A stretch of DNA of 64,000 nt. It comes from Toxorhynchites rutilus septentrionalis (lineage: Eukaryota > Arthropoda > Insecta > Diptera > Culicidae). Below are positions 1 to 12,015 of this stretch, in pieces; the stretch's first letter is position 1; each line of letters begins with the position of its first letter. The notes under the pieces were generated by a model. That model was not told the origin of the DNA, ran no database searches, and saw only the letters and a list, made by a program, of their open reading frames with translations. A program made the position numbers and the translations under genes. The stretch covers positions 281,329,803 through 281,393,802 of the forward strand of contig NC_073745.1 of the NCBI RefSeq assembly GCF_029784135.1, written 5' to 3'.

Positions 1-663
1 ATGAACATCTGATGTGGTCAACGTATGCTGGTTGTAAAAAGTGCGTATTATCTGTCAGTCGATGTAGCGATACCAACACTACCTCTGGCAACAAATAGAA
101 ACAACAATGTGTGCGGGTGATAGCAAAAATACAGAAGCACGCTGCGCCAGACGGTACGAAAATGGATGCGGTGGCTCTCCTTGAATTCAAAGTTACGAAT
201 AAAAATGAAATTGCACCGGTCTGTGCAATATATTCTAATCACAATACCATCGTTCTTCCAAAATGATTTTGCTCCTGGACTTTGTGTCGAGCAGATCCGT
301 TGTGTGTAATATACGCATTAGGAAAGACTGCTTTCCGATCTCTAGCTAAAGCGAGGCTGGGTATTAGACATTATTCATAATTATTTATATCTAATAAGTT
401 ATTAATAAGGAAGAAAGAAAGAAAAAGTTATTAATAAGGAAATCATTAATATCTAATAACAAGTTCTAAGTTAGCGGACCTCCGCGAACACGAATTTCAC
501 AAAAGAAAATTCGAATTTGGATCCTCAAAGGAATCATCCAATCAGTAACAACAAGTAACGTACGATATCAACTATCTCTGAAATTACATTTCACATCGTA
601 ATTTTATTGACCTTTGTCGGTGAGGCTCTTGCTTTTTTGTTTTGTTCATGACTTTCACTGATT
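1..663. other. AT-rich non-coding DNA
   Basis: I see no gene here. The short open frames lack recognisable domains. A short imperfect direct repeat built on aagttattaataagga lies around 397-440. The stretch ends at the TA that flanks the TIR element starting at 666. Confidence 0.5.
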
Positions 664-957
664 TAGGATTGGGCGATCTGGGAAGATCGATCTTTTCCTC
701 TCAGGTTTCCAATTGTTTGGATCGATTCGTTGTACTCCCAAAAATCGCGGAAATCGATCTTTTCTTTTAGATCTTTCGGACCTTTTGGATCGTAGAAATT
801 TTTTTGCAAATTTGTTTCTCAATGAATAATTATTTTGATCTAACTAAAAACCACCTAACAAGTTTCCTAAAAAATTGATCCCTTTAAGGTTGACAAATTA
901 GCGGTCGTAAACTTAGTAGAAGCAGTTTTGTAAGTTTGGTAATTACAAAACAAGTGG

Positions 958-1171
958 TTTTTTTTTATCCAAAATATATATTTTTATTAAAGCTCATATG
1001 GCGTCAACCTGACGGGGCCGGGAGTTCAATATTTCGACAATGTTTGCCTTATAACTATGTTAGTAATATGTAACCGATTACTCGCGGTTGGCTCGAGGTT
1101 AGTATTACAAGTGTTTTCGTAATTGTGATGTTGCTGTCTCCAATGCTCTGTACCTGTGCCCGACACGGGTT
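958..1171 (-). mobile_element. 5'-truncated 3' UTR of an EN-RT-RNase H LINE
   Basis: Read on the minus strand, this 214-bp segment matches the 3' UTR of the LINE at 51729-55544. Shared landmarks are the cccgtgtcgggcac start, the block with CCGCGAGTAATCGG, the GGCCCCGTCAGG block, and the AT-rich tail ending in poly(A), seen here as poly(T) at 958-966. An 8-bp target-site duplication, acaagtgg, flanks it at 950-957 and 1172-1179. It is a very short, dead-on-arrival retrotransposed tail with no coding sequence. Confidence 0.8.
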
Positions 1172-1481
1172 ACAAGTGGTTACAAGTTATATTTACACCA
1201 TCATTTTCTGCTACCATTTCTGAGACTGCTACCAAGATTCCGAGTAAATGCCAGACATATAGCACGATTGAATTGTATGGAATCACTATCAGCGATGTTC
1301 TGGATAAATATCAGCTGTTGAATTTCTAATAATAATTTCCAATTAATTTATTTAATTAAATAATTCAATGACGGTACAGGATGAACGCCCTGGAAAATAC
1401 AATTTTTCTGGGCTTTCAAGTTTTTTTCTGACCATCATTCTGAGAATCAAAATAAAATACCTTTGACGTCTGAATATATTT

Positions 1482-1640
1482 TTTTCCAATTCATTTATTT
1501 GTAAGACTCAATCGCAAAAGCTTTGCGGAGCCGCTAATTCAAGATTTCTTTATACAAAATTTCAACTTAAAGCTATGTTTGGTAGGATTCGACTGATTAC
1601 TCGTGGTTTACTCGAGGTTAGAGGGGCAACAATTCTTATG
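1482..1640 (-). mobile_element. diverged LINE 3' tail, related to the copy at 14560-18229
   Basis: On the minus strand the segment shows CTCGAGTAAACCACGAGTAA, then a CGGCTCC block, then a terminus like ttacaaataaatgaatt plus poly(A). These are the same landmarks, in the same order, as in the 3' UTR at 18060-18229. The upstream boundary near 1640 is unclear and no target-site duplication was found. It is older than the fragment at 958-1171, judging by more mismatches. Confidence 0.6.
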
Positions 1641-1829
1641 GGACTGGTGAGGTTAGAAGAGAATACACTTATAGAGGGAGTGATTAAATTGGAAAAAAGA
1701 CATTCGATTTTTAATATATCTATTCAGTACAGATCGATCCTTTGGTACCGATTTAACCAGTGAATTAAAGTGAAGTTTAGAAAATCGATCCGTCAAGATC
1801 GATATTTTCCTAAAGATCGCCCAATCCTA

Positions 1830-1943
1830 TAAGAACCTTCCCCGGCCCAAAAACCCCTACATACAAATTTTCACGCCAATCGCTCCAGTAATTTCCACGT
1901 GCATAAGAATCAGACAGACAGAAATCCATTTTTATATATATAC
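1830..1943 (-). mobile_element. 5' terminal fragment of a Helitron-like repeat
   Basis: Read in reverse, the segment begins tatatatataaaaatggat and continues through the TCTGTCTGTCTGATTC block also present at 48851-48885. The open frame on this strand (1810-2121) is a by-product of the repeat and not a gene. The TIR element at 664-1829 appears to be inserted in it. Confidence 0.55.
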
Positions 1944-2107
1944 AACCATACCATGCCCAACCGATATAGTAGTTTTCAGATTTCCGTGAGGTAGTTTTGT
2001 TCCTTATCGCAAAATATTCTACCCGTATTTTTCTATTTTCATTATTAGGGTGCCCATTTTTCATTTTAGGGTGGTCCGAAAAATTAATTTTCCCCCTTTT
2101 TCCGAAA

Positions 2108-3022
2108 ATCACTTTTTTCAAAAAATCATAACTTTTGATCTACTGGCCCGATTCTAATTATCAACATATCAAATCGAAACCAATTAGCTAGTCTAGCTTG
2201 CAAAAAAATAGATTTTGTTTTAAAAATTATTGATTGTTTTTGTTTTCCATAGCTTACATGGTCTTGGGACCAAGGGCGCTATATATTTTTTAAAAATTAT
2301 TTTCTTGAGCTAAGGTTTTTTTTAACATAACATATCCGAAGAAGGCTTATTTTTTGTTCTTGAGTTATTATTTTTCAAAATTAACCGATGGTGCGAAAAA
2401 TCATTATTCACCTTTGTTCCATAATTGACTTTTTTCAACAATTCATAACTTTCGAGCTACTGGGCTGATTTAGATGATCGATATATCAATTTGAAGCCAA
2501 TGAGTAAAAAAATGGTCCATGGCCTCGAAAGCATGTAAACTATGAAAAACAATTACAATCAATTATTACGAAAACAAAATTCAATTTTTCCCAAGTGTAA
2601 TATTTATCTAAACAAGAATAGTTCATTGGCTTTAATGTGATATATCGATCATCTGAATTGGCCCAGTAGTTATGAATTTTTGTGATGGAAAAAAGGGGTA
2701 ATAATTGATTTTTCGGACCATCGGTTGATTTTGTAAAATCACAACTCAAGAACAAAAATAACGCCTGTCCGATATTTGGATATGTTATGTAAAAAAACCT
2801 CAGCTTTCAAGAAAAAATATAACCAATATGGTTCCCTTGCTACCGAGACCATGTCTACTATAAAAAACAAATACAATCAATATAAACCGAAACAAAATCA
2901 TTTTTTTAGGAAGTGTAGTGTTTTTGCAAAGAGGACTAGTTCATTGGCTTCAATTTGAAATGCTGGTCCTCAAAACCGCCCCACTAGTTCAAAAGTTATG
3001 AGTTTTTGAGAAAGTAAAAAAG
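2108..3022. repeat. 0.9-kb palindromic (foldback) repeat made of two internal units per arm
   Basis: The left half (2108-2560) and right half (2565-3022) are imperfect inverted copies. For example, the motif with ttcataactttcgagctact at about 2440 is mirrored at about 2650-2680, and the aacataacatatccga block at 2325-2341 is mirrored at 2769-2792. Inside each arm a shorter unit of about 310 bp is itself repeated (compare 2112-2190 with 2425-2510). There is no coding capacity. A transcript across it would fold into a long imperfect hairpin. Confidence 0.7.
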
Positions 3023-3872
3023 TTAGCTTGTTCTTAACATACTGCGAACCGCTCACGAGTTTTATCTATTACGGATGGATCACGAAATAACTCGTGTTTT
3101 CTACGCTTGATGGTTAAAACCTTGTTCTGACAAGACTCTAAAAAGGCCTACCGATAACCCGCCTTCGTCTTATACACACAGAAGGAAACGATCTCATTCG
3201 TGGAATCCGAACAAATGAAGCGTACAAGTTTGCCCCAAAATGTGCGGTCCTTAATATGTTAATGATGGATCGTGCTCAAAATTAACATTAAGACCACTAA
3301 CAGTAGTACAAACTTAAAAAAAATTTGAAAAATGTTCAGTGGGAACATTTTTAAATTAACAAAAATGAAACCTCATCATTTCCGTCTGGACAATTTACCC
3401 CGCGTCTTCCAAAAACAACTTCAGATTCCGTTTGAAAAGAGTCAAAATTTTCGAATGAGTTTGAGGATCAGTTGCATTTACTTTTCTACCACTTTCGGGT
3501 TTCCGGTGTTTTTGACAAAAGGTTTGTAATAACTCATTATTTTGACAACGAATGCTTAGTGTGATTGTATACACTTTCAACGAAATTAAGTGAAATTTTG
3601 ATAAATTTTACTCATGCTATAAATAAATTGCAGCATTTTTATTGTGTCTGTTGATCGTTTATGTTAGTGTTCAAATATTGAATTTTTATGTATTGTAGCA
3701 TAGCTGAAATACTTAGTGAACAACATCATATTGATAATGATAGATTGTTTTACGCTGAAGTAGTTACAAAATTGCAGCTAACAGTTTTATAGCATTTTCC
3801 TCCGAAGCACATTTAGCCGAAAACATTTACCGGATGTAAATAAACACTCAAAAACAATAAGCCGAAAAACAT
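3023..3872. other. non-coding DNA
   Basis: No gene, RNA gene or clear repeat is visible. Short overlapping open frames at 3332-3580 on both strands have no recognisable domain. Confidence 0.4.
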
Positions 3873-4597
3873 AAAAAAATTCGAGGGGTTGTTTCCGAGA
3901 CACGACCCCTAAGGACGTAGGACTCCACAATCTTTATTTTTTTAATTTGTTGGCTTGCGTGGTTTTGTAGAATCAATTCAAGAAGCAACGATTCCTTCTT
4001 GCCTTTGCGAGAACAATACGCTAATTGGGCATATGCCGCAATTTGTTTCTTTATATCAATGCACGCATTGTACTGAGTATGAGAGACATCTCCCCTGCAT
4101 CGCTATTCAACAAGCATCGAACACGCGTCTAACAGATGCACACAGTTGCAGCGATAAAAATGAAACATCGGAACACACTTCATGTAAAATGTTCGCTAGC
4201 GTTCACAGCTCGAGGGGAAACATAAAACACAAAACGAGCAGAATAAGCGACCTTTGTTGTTTCGGGCACAGAAAGATTCTTAGAATTTTCCTCAGAGGAG
4301 ATGCAATATTGATGCGCTAGCGACAGCTTAGTTACTAAGCAAGGGTGGAGTTTACTTCGCAAATATTCTCTTTTCGCTATAACCCTTAGTTGTTCCTATT
4401 CTAGCGGCTGCATAAGTTGCCTGTTATAGACGGCTTTGTTCGGAAAAGCGCACAAATGGACAGAACAAATGTATGAGGAAATGGGAATGCTTCCAATTGT
4501 CATCAATTTAAACCATATTCAAAAATCTTACAAAATTACCGATTCGATTGGTATGCAAACCGTTTAAATCCGTTCGCGGCAAAATTAGTTATTAACG

Positions 4598-7500
4598 TGG
4601 TTGGTAAATGACTGGTCTAAGCGTACCATCGGTACTTCGCGTACCTGCAGGCATAAAATAGACCCCATTCGTGGTCCTTAGCTTCCTGTCCAGTAACTCC
4701 TATCCCTACCTCCCCGTGGTACCGGCTGGGGTACGAGTAACCATAGTGAAGATCGGGTAACCAACCCCGGTGGGATCTTGGTCGTATGCTGACAGGGAAG
4801 GGGGCCTATCCGAGCGTCTGTTCACCATGGAGGAGCGGCTCAAAACAGCGTCTGATCCCCATGTTAGGGGCGGCTGATCACTGTCTTCGTGCCAGCGGGG
4901 ACTCTAAAAAGAGCTGTGCACGACGGTCCTCCGGCGAGACAGGGGGTTGGTGTAGGCCCTGCAAGCCATCCGTAAAAATAAAACGCACAGGAAAATTCAC
5001 AAAGAAATTCGAGACAGGACAATCGGACTAGACTTACGCAAAGAACACGGACTAGAGATTGGAAACTCGGAACATGGAACTGCAAGTCTTTCAATTTTCT
5101 TGCGAGTACCCGAATTCTTTCGGAAATATTAAGAGCCCGCAATTTCAACATCGTAGCGCTGCAGGAGGTGTGCTGGAAAGGTTCGATGGTGCGATCGTTC
5201 CATGGTGGATATACCATCTATCAGAGCTGCGGCAACACACACGAGCTGGGTACAGCTTTCATCGTGATGGGGGAGATGCAAAAATGGGTGATTGGTTGGT
5301 GGCCGATCAATGAAAAAATGTGCAGATTGAGGATGAGAGGCCACTTCTTCAATATCAGCATTATCAACGTCCACAGCCCCCATCTAGCTAGCACCGATGA
5401 CGATAAAGAAGAATTCTACGCGTAGCTAGAGCGTGAATACGATCGCTGCCCAAAACATGACATCAAAATCGTCATCGGTGATTTGAACGCTCAGGTCGGC
5501 CAGGAGGAGGAATTCAGACCGGTAATTGGTAGGTTCAGCGCCCATCAGCGAACCAACGCAAACGGCCTAAGACTTATCGACTTCGCTGCCTCCAAGAACA
5601 TGGCCATACGTAGCACCTTCTTCCAGCACAGCCTCCAATACCGTTACACCTGGAGATCACCACAGCAAACAGAAACACAAATTGACCACGTTTTGATCGA
5701 CGGTCGGCACTTCTCGGATATCATCGACGTCAGAACCTATCGTGACGCTAACATCGATTCAGACCACTACCTGGTGATGGTCAAACTGCGTTCTAAACTG
5801 TCAGTCGTCAATAACATAAGACACCAGCGCTCACCACGGTACCACCTACGACGACTACAGGAGCCGAACGTTGCTGCAACATTCTCGCAGCGTCTTGAAG
5901 CTGCGTTACCGTGGGTAGACGAACTGGATGCTGTTCCCCTCGATGAATGCTGGAACTCCTTAAAATCAGCAATTAGCAGCACACCAGGGACCCGTCATCG
6001 GGTATGAACAACGAGGACAACGGAAAGAATGGTTTGACGACGAGTGCCGAGCGCTCCTGAACGAGAAGGATGCAGCACGCGCAGCCATGCTGCAACGAGC
6101 GACTCGACAAAACGTGGAACGATACAGACTGAAACGAAGGCAGCAAACACATCTCTTTCGGGAAGAAAGCGCCGCCTGGAAGAGAAAGAGTGTGAGGAGA
6201 TGGAGCTGCTTTATCGTTCTCGAGAATCGCCGAAGTTCTTCAAGAAACTAAACGCCTCGCACAAAGGCTTTGTGCCGCGGGCCGAAATGTGCAGAAACAA
6301 GGAAGGAGGCATCTTGACGAACGAACGCGAGGTGATCGAAAGGTGGAGGCAGCACTACGATGAACACCTGAACAGCGCGCAGACAGGAGACCTAGACGGC
6401 GTTGAGGAGGACTACACCGGTGCAATGAACAACGACGACGTACCACCCCCGACGATGGGTGAAGTTAAGGAGGCCATTAATCAGCTCAAGAACCACAAAG
6501 CAGCTGGTAAGGATGGCCTCGTAGCGGAGCTCTTCAAGGGAGGTCCGAGAAAACTTGTAGAGTGTATGCACCGGTTGATAGTCAGGATCTGGGACACAGA
6601 ACAGCTACCGGAGGAGTGGAAGGACGGGGTAATCTGCCCCATCTATAAAAAAGGCGACAAGTTGGATTGTGGGAACTATCGTGCCATCACAATCCTGAAT
6701 GGTGCCTACAAAATTTTGTCTCAGATCCTCTTCCGCCGCCTATCGCCAATAGTAAGTAGATTTGTGGGAAGTTATCAGGCCGGATTCATGCCCGGTTGCT
6801 CGACGACGGACCAGATTTTTACACTGCGGCAGATCCTCCAGAAGTGCCGCGAGTATCAGGTCCCTACACACCACATCTTCGTCGACTTCAAGGCCACATC
6901 TTTGATACAATCGACCGACGACAGCTATGGAGGATCATGGACGAACACGGCTTTCCCCGAAAGCTGACAAGACTGATTCAGGCAACGATGAACGGTGTGC
7001 GGTGCAGTGTGCGGATCTCAGGTGAGCTGTCGGAATCATTTGAGACTCTCGGGGGACTTCGACAAGGCGATGGAATCTCCTGTCTGCTCTTCAACGTGGC
7101 GCTGGAAGGTGTTATGCGGAGAGCGGGCTTCAACATGCGGGGCACGATTTTCAACAAGTCTAGTCAGTTTATCTGCTTCGCCGACGACGTGGACATAATC
7201 GGGAGAACACATGCGACGGTAGCCGACTTGTATACCCGACTGAAAAACGAAGCAGGGCTGATTGGGCTTGGGATCAATGCGTCTAAGTCTAAATACATGC
7301 TAGCTGGAGGGACTGATCGCAACAGAGTTCTTCTTGGTAGTAGTGTTGTGATCGACGGCGACGAGCTCGAGGTGGTAGAGGAATTCGTCTACCTTGGCTC
7401 GTTGATAACAACTGACAACAATAACATCCGTGAAATTCGAAGACGCATTGTCAATGGAAGTCGTGCCTACTATGGGCTCCGCAAATCCTTGAGATCCAAC

Positions 7501-8002
7501 AAACTCCGACCCCGTACGAAATGTACCATGTACAAATCCCTAATTCGACCGGTTGTTCTCTATGGGCACGAAGCATTGACGATGCTTGAAGAGGACTCAC
7601 AAGCGCTTGGAGTTTTCGAACGCCGAGTGCTCAGAACAATATACGTGGTTTACAGGAAAGCGGAGTATGGAGAAGGAGAATGAACCACGAACTGGCGCAA
7701 CTCTACGGCGAACCCAGCATTCAGAAAGTCGCCAAGGCTGGACGAGTGCGATGGGCAGGGCATGTTGCAAGATTGCCGGACAGCAGCCCTGCAAAGATGG
7801 TGTTCGCATCGAATTCGGTAGGAACAAGAAGGAGAGGAGCCCAGCGAGCGAGGTGGTTGGACCAGGTGGAGCAGGACTTGGCAAGAATCGGTGCAGCCGG
7901 GAGTTGGAGAACTGCAGCCATGGATCGGGACTATTGGCGAAAAATTGTGAAGAAGATCTAATCTCTCAATGGGATTTAGTATCATTATAAATAAAATAAA
8001 AA
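4598..8002 (+). mobile_element. RTE-clade non-LTR retrotransposon, degenerate
   Basis: About 3.4 kb, the usual size for RTE elements, with one visible reading frame (endonuclease then reverse transcriptase), a very short 3' UTR and an A-rich 3' end (aaataaaataaa). It sits inside the foldback arm. The uninterrupted arm at 9510-9545 shows the empty site attaacgttaac in reverse, so the short duplication aacg (4594-4597 and 8003-8006) is the probable target-site duplication. The 5' UTR (4598-4830) has no features I can name. Confidence 0.8.
5042..7961 (+). pseudogene. RTE endonuclease-reverse transcriptase, broken reading frame
   Basis: The intact protein would nick target DNA with an APE-type endonuclease and prime reverse transcription from the nick. 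Endonuclease landmarks: GTWNCKSF (5069), ALQEVCW (5155-5175), VIGDLNAQVG (5474), IDHVLIDG (5680) and SDHYLVMVKL (5758). Reverse-transcriptase landmarks: YRAITILNGAYKILS, QAGFMPGCSTTDQ, LRQGDGIS and the active site FADD at 7177-7188. The C-terminal region with RVRWAGHVARLPD is typical of RTE proteins. Damage: an in-frame TAG at 5423-5425 and frame changes near 5985, 6160, 6895 and 7645. JAM-like mosquito RTE is the nearest type I would suggest, at family level only. Confidence 0.8.
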
Positions 8003-8385
8003 AACGTTAACTTTATTTCATAAAAAACTTGCCCTGTTATCTGATTTGGCACCATTAATGTAAGATGTAGTCCTACGCAAAAAAATTGATCAAATCTCCT
8101 GACGATAGCTAATATTAATTTCATGTAATGAAAAATATCATCAAACTTATGATGTGGATTGAGGAATTGAAATACCGTTTTGTCTTGAATTCCGAACACT
8201 TAAGCTTTGCTGATCATTAATCAGTGTATAATTACTGAAAATGGTACTGTTTCTCGAAATTAATTTAATTTTTTGATACAATAGAGCCATTTCTTTAATT
8301 GACTACAATAAAATTCATTTATATTTATGGTAAAAACCAAAAATATGTCCAATTACATTTGTCTCAAATTTCGAACACTATTTAA

Positions 8386-8615
8386 CACGTTGACTATTAC
8401 GTCAGTTACCGGTGACTGACACTGAGTTTTCGCTCAGACTGCCTCTGTCACCGGTGACTGACAGTATAATATATGATAATAAAGGTAACTGATATTAGCA
8501 TATAAGCTTATAAGCATTCCCTTTCGATCAAAAATACCTTCCACTACGATAAGAATCGATGACGCCAATACGTTTAAAAAATTCCAGTCGCTATTAAATC
8601 GTGGCACTCAACGTG
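8386..8615. mobile_element. TTAA-flanked MITE, 230 bp
   Basis: TTAA at 8382-8385 and 8616-8619 flanks inverted ends CACGTTGA (left) and its complement (right). The interior has a near-palindrome of CAGTTACCGGTGACTGAC and CACCGGTGACTGAC separated by about 25 bp. TTAA targets are used by piggyBac-type transposases. The element is too small to code for one. Confidence 0.6.
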
Positions 8616-8689
8616 TTAAACGTATAGCTTTGCGCAGTGGCGATATCGTAACCAATGAGGTTTTACCGAGGTGCGATTATTGCTAGTTG

Positions 8690-8985
8690 AAAAAAAAACG
8701 TGTTAAACGCTAATTCTAATGAAGATTTATGCATAAACGATCAATGGTTCATCCATTTATGTAGATTCTTACCTTTCCTAGCACTTAACACTTATCAGTA
8801 TAGCAAACAAAATAGTTAGAACAACTACAAAAACTGAAAAATTAACGATGTCTGTCTTTTACGGAATTTGCTAACGCAACCATTTTATCACTGGTTCTGA
8901 CAGCCATTTTTTTTGCAAATGCTTAATATTATGAATTATAGGGTGAATCGATACCTGTAAATGATGTTGAAATGAAGCCTATACC
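8690..8985 (-). repeat. single diverged unit of the 400-bp repeat
   Basis: In reverse, this segment matches the tandem units at 30594-31540. Landmarks are caacatcatttacaggtatc, then gacagtcaaa/gacagccatt, then the ttagcaaattcc block and tttgtagttttactattttg. It lies in the loop of the foldback element. Confidence 0.6.
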
Positions 8986-10723
8986 AATGAATACAAATTG
9001 ATTTGGATTTTTCTTGATGAACCATGGAATTTCAATATAGAAAAATTCCAAAGCATAAATCTTCTAGAAATATCGTGAGAGTTTGAGAAATTCACATCGA
9101 ACATTTTTAGGTAATTATTCCTTCTTTCTTCTTTTCGTTCGGGTTGTATACAAGTTTGAGAAAATTTAATCACTTATCAGAAAAGACTTATAATAATCTG
9201 ATAATAATCTTTTTTTTTTAAATTTTTTATCGATGTGACGTTCGAATAAGAGTTAAGGAATCAATGAAAAAAATAATAAAAAATAAGTTTAGTTTTTGGT
9301 TTAAATTGAGTTGTATAGAAAGTTCATGCTGCTCATGTTGATCAAATCGAGATGCGAAAAAAAGCGTAATTTTAGTAGTGAAAACCCCTTCAGAAAAAGG
9401 GAAAATAGATTTGCGAACTTAAAATAGCGTTCAATACATCCTTGAGAATATTTTTGACGTAGGACTACGTCTTACATTAAGGGTGCCAAATCAGAAAACA
9501 GGTCACGTTTTTATGAAATAAAGTTAACGTTAATAACTATTTTTGCTGCGAACGGATTTTAACGATTTGCATACCAATCGAATCGGAAATTCTCTAAGAT
9601 TTGTTTGATATGCGATACATTACAATTCCATAGTCTGTACATGGTTTAAATTGATGAAAATTGAAAGCATTCCCATTTTCCCATACATTTGTTCTGTCCA
9701 TTTGTGTGCTTTCCCGAACAGAGCTTTCAATAATTAGCAACTTATGCAGCCGCTAGAATAGGAACAGTCGGAGACGAATGAATCGTTGGATTTAAAGTCT
9801 CCGTAAACAAAGAAAAAGAAGAAGAAGAATAGAAACAACGAAGAGGGATAGCGAAAAGAGAATATTTGCGAAGTAAGTGAGCTGTCGCTAGCTTATAAGT
9901 ATTGCATCTCCTCTGAGGAAAATTCTCAGAATCTATCTGTGACCGAAACAACCAAGGTCGCTAATTCTGCTCGTTTTGTGTTTTATGTTTCCCCTCGAGC
10001 TGTGAACGCTAGCGAACATTTCACATGAAGTGTGTTTCGATGTTTCATTTTTATCGCTGCAACTATGTGCATCTGCTAGACGCGTGTTTGATGCTTGTTG
10101 AATGGAGATACGCGGAAGATGCCTCTCGTTGAATGTTCAGTGCAATGCGTGCATTGATATAAAGAATCAAATTGCGACATATAACCAATTAGTGCATTGT
10201 TCTCTCAAAGGCAAGAAAGAATCGTTGCTTCTCGAAATGATTCTACAAAACCACGCAAGCCATTAAACTTTTTCAGGTTCCCGGAACTTTTCACTAAAAA
10301 GTTATTTATGAAATTTCGACGTATTCGCAAATGATATCCGAAATGATGAACCAACAAATTTCAAAAATAAAAATTGCGTTGTCCTACGTCCTAAGCGGTC
10401 GTGTCTCGGAAACAACCCCTCGAATTTTTTTCTCGTTCCAACGCCGTCAATTGTAATAATCATAATCGGAATTTTTCATCGGAAGTGCTAACAAAAACCT
10501 TTTATATTATTAAAAAAGTCATAGCCAGCTTGATCACAAGAAAATCAGTGGCGCTTAAAGCGCATAGTGAATGTTTCAACATAGACTGAACAGTTTATAC
10601 AAGTGGAGTGATCTGACTACTTCGAACTGGATAGAATAATTTCATAGGCTAAATGGCATTGGATCCTTTGCATCCGCCTCCCGGCGATCCATTGTAATAC
10701 ATGAATTCTAGTACATTACCCAA

Positions 10724-12015
10724 ATGGATGGACAGAATGGGAATGTACGGACAAAGAATTGTGCTATCATTGAGACAGATTTGAAACAATATTCTCCCGA
10801 AAAATCCCTTCGTCATTGGGAAATCAATTGATGAAGTTTGTGGTAAAATTGAGGCAGCTCACACAGAAGAGAATGTTACCAAATATGCACTTAAAACCAG
10901 GAGTACGGAACAAGCACGAAAACTAATGGAAATGACCGAGTTACTTGATGGCACAAAAGTAGAAGTCGTCCCTCATGAAAGACTAAACATAAGCCGCTGC
11001 GTAGTAAGCTGCCGTGAGGTTATAGGACTAACTGAAGATGAGTTACAACAGGAACTGAAGGCTCAGAATATCATTGCTGTTCGTGGTTTAAATTGGATGA
11101 AGTAGGATTACTCGTAATGAAGGCAACAAAAAAATTAACACACCAACGCTCATACTCACAATAAACGGAACCGTACCTCCGAAATATGTGATGTTTGGTC
11201 CTCTACGTATTCCAACCAGACTCTTTTATCCAACGCCAATGATATGCTATAAATGTTTCAACTATGGCCATGTAACTGCAAAATGCGAAAATGATGCGAT
11301 TTGTAGTAAGTGCTCTCAGAGTCACCCAAGAGAAATAGAGGAATGCACTAGAGTAGCAGTTTGTAAACACTGCAGTGGAAACCACTCCCCGGTCAATGAA
11401 AAATGCCCAATATACGCAAAAGAAGAGAACATCATAAAGATAAAAGCGGAAAGTAGCATTTCATTCGCTGAAGCAAGGAAAGAATACGCCAAATTATACA
11501 GTGCAAATACTTATTCAGCAGTATGTAGTGCACAGAGTAGACTGGAGAACATCAGAAAAGACAGCGAGAAGGACAACGAAACACGCATGTTGAAGGAGGA
11601 ACTGAAACGCCACAGACAACAAAGAAGTGAATCGGAAAAGGACAAAGAAATCGAAAGATTACGGATGGAATTGATACAAACGAAAAACATATTGAAAGGA
11701 TTGAAACAACTTCAGGTAGAAATCGAAGAATTAAAATGCAAAGACAATCAAGCTACCGGACAGTCCACGTCAAACATATCTAACTTCTCAAGCCCAGGAA
11801 CGAAATCACCGAAAACTAAGAAAGTTAAATCTACCATTGACATCAGCAGTGATGACAAACACGATGCATCACAAAATATGTATTCTGTTACGTCGACAGA
11901 GCTTGAAAAGCCAAAACATGTAAAGAGGAAATCTGGCCGTTCCCGCAAAGCGCAAGCTACGAGAAAGAAAGCAACAGATGAAAACTGTGACTCCAGTGAA
12001 ATGGAAGTTTTTTAA
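10724..12015 (+). pseudogene. I-element ORF1 (gag-like nucleic-acid binding protein)
   Basis: ORF1 proteins of I elements bind the element RNA and form particles with it. The frame starts at ATG 10724 (MDGQNG), changes near 10803 and again near 11100, then runs open from 11104 to the stop at 12015. Three CCHC knuckles follow the LRIPTRLF region: CYKCFNYGHVTAKC (from 11245), then one starting CSKC and one starting CKHC. After them comes a charged, glutamate- and lysine-rich stretch that looks like coiled coil (about 11540-11740) and a basic tail with RKSGRSRKAQATRKK. The two frameshifts mean no full product could be made. Confidence 0.75.

Larger units (their letters stand above)
664..1829. 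mobile_element. TIR element flanked by TA, without transposase, carrying two LINE tails
   Basis: The left end reads TA then GGATTGGGCGATCT followed by AAGATCGATCTTTTC. The right end at about 1780-1829 is its inverse, with GATCGCCCAATCC then TA. This gives imperfect terminal inverted repeats rich in GATCGAT, with a TA duplication at 664-665 and 1828-1829. A TA target suggests a Tc1/mariner-type non-autonomous element; no transposase remnant is visible. Two 5'-truncated LINE 3' ends (958-1171 and 1482-1640) are nested inside. Another copy of the same terminus starts at 28330. The element itself lies in a Helitron-like fragment that continues at 1830. Confidence 0.65.
3873..10432. mobile_element. 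large foldback element with ~0.8-1 kb inverted arms, split by an RTE LINE
   Basis: The ends are inverted copies: left AAAAAAATTCGAGGGGTTG at about 3876, right its complement ending at about 10432. The left arm runs 3873-4597 and resumes at 8003-8085; the right arm is about 9445-10432. Matching landmarks include the block around the unique-looking gctcgaggggaaacataaaa (4208) mirrored at about 9990, and the gattcgattggtatgcaaa motif (4541) mirrored at about 9576. There is no transposase. The loop carries a TTAA MITE (8386-8615) and one unit of the 400-bp repeat found at 30594. Part of an arm recurs at 38640-38895. Confidence 0.7.

Noticed and set aside
1810..2121. 103-codon minus-strand open frame
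   Set aside because: It comes from a Helitron-like repeat (TCTGTCTGTCTG block) whose translation is a known kind of by-product; the same words appear at 48851-48890.
4786..5031. 81-codon frame as a separate RTE ORF1
   Set aside because: It lies in a frame different from the endonuclease and ends before it. Typical RTE elements have no long ORF1, and the region reads better as a decayed N-terminus or 5' UTR.
7597..7985. minus-strand frames over the end of the RTE
   Set aside because: They are shadows of the RTE C-terminal region, which has clear family motifs on the plus strand.
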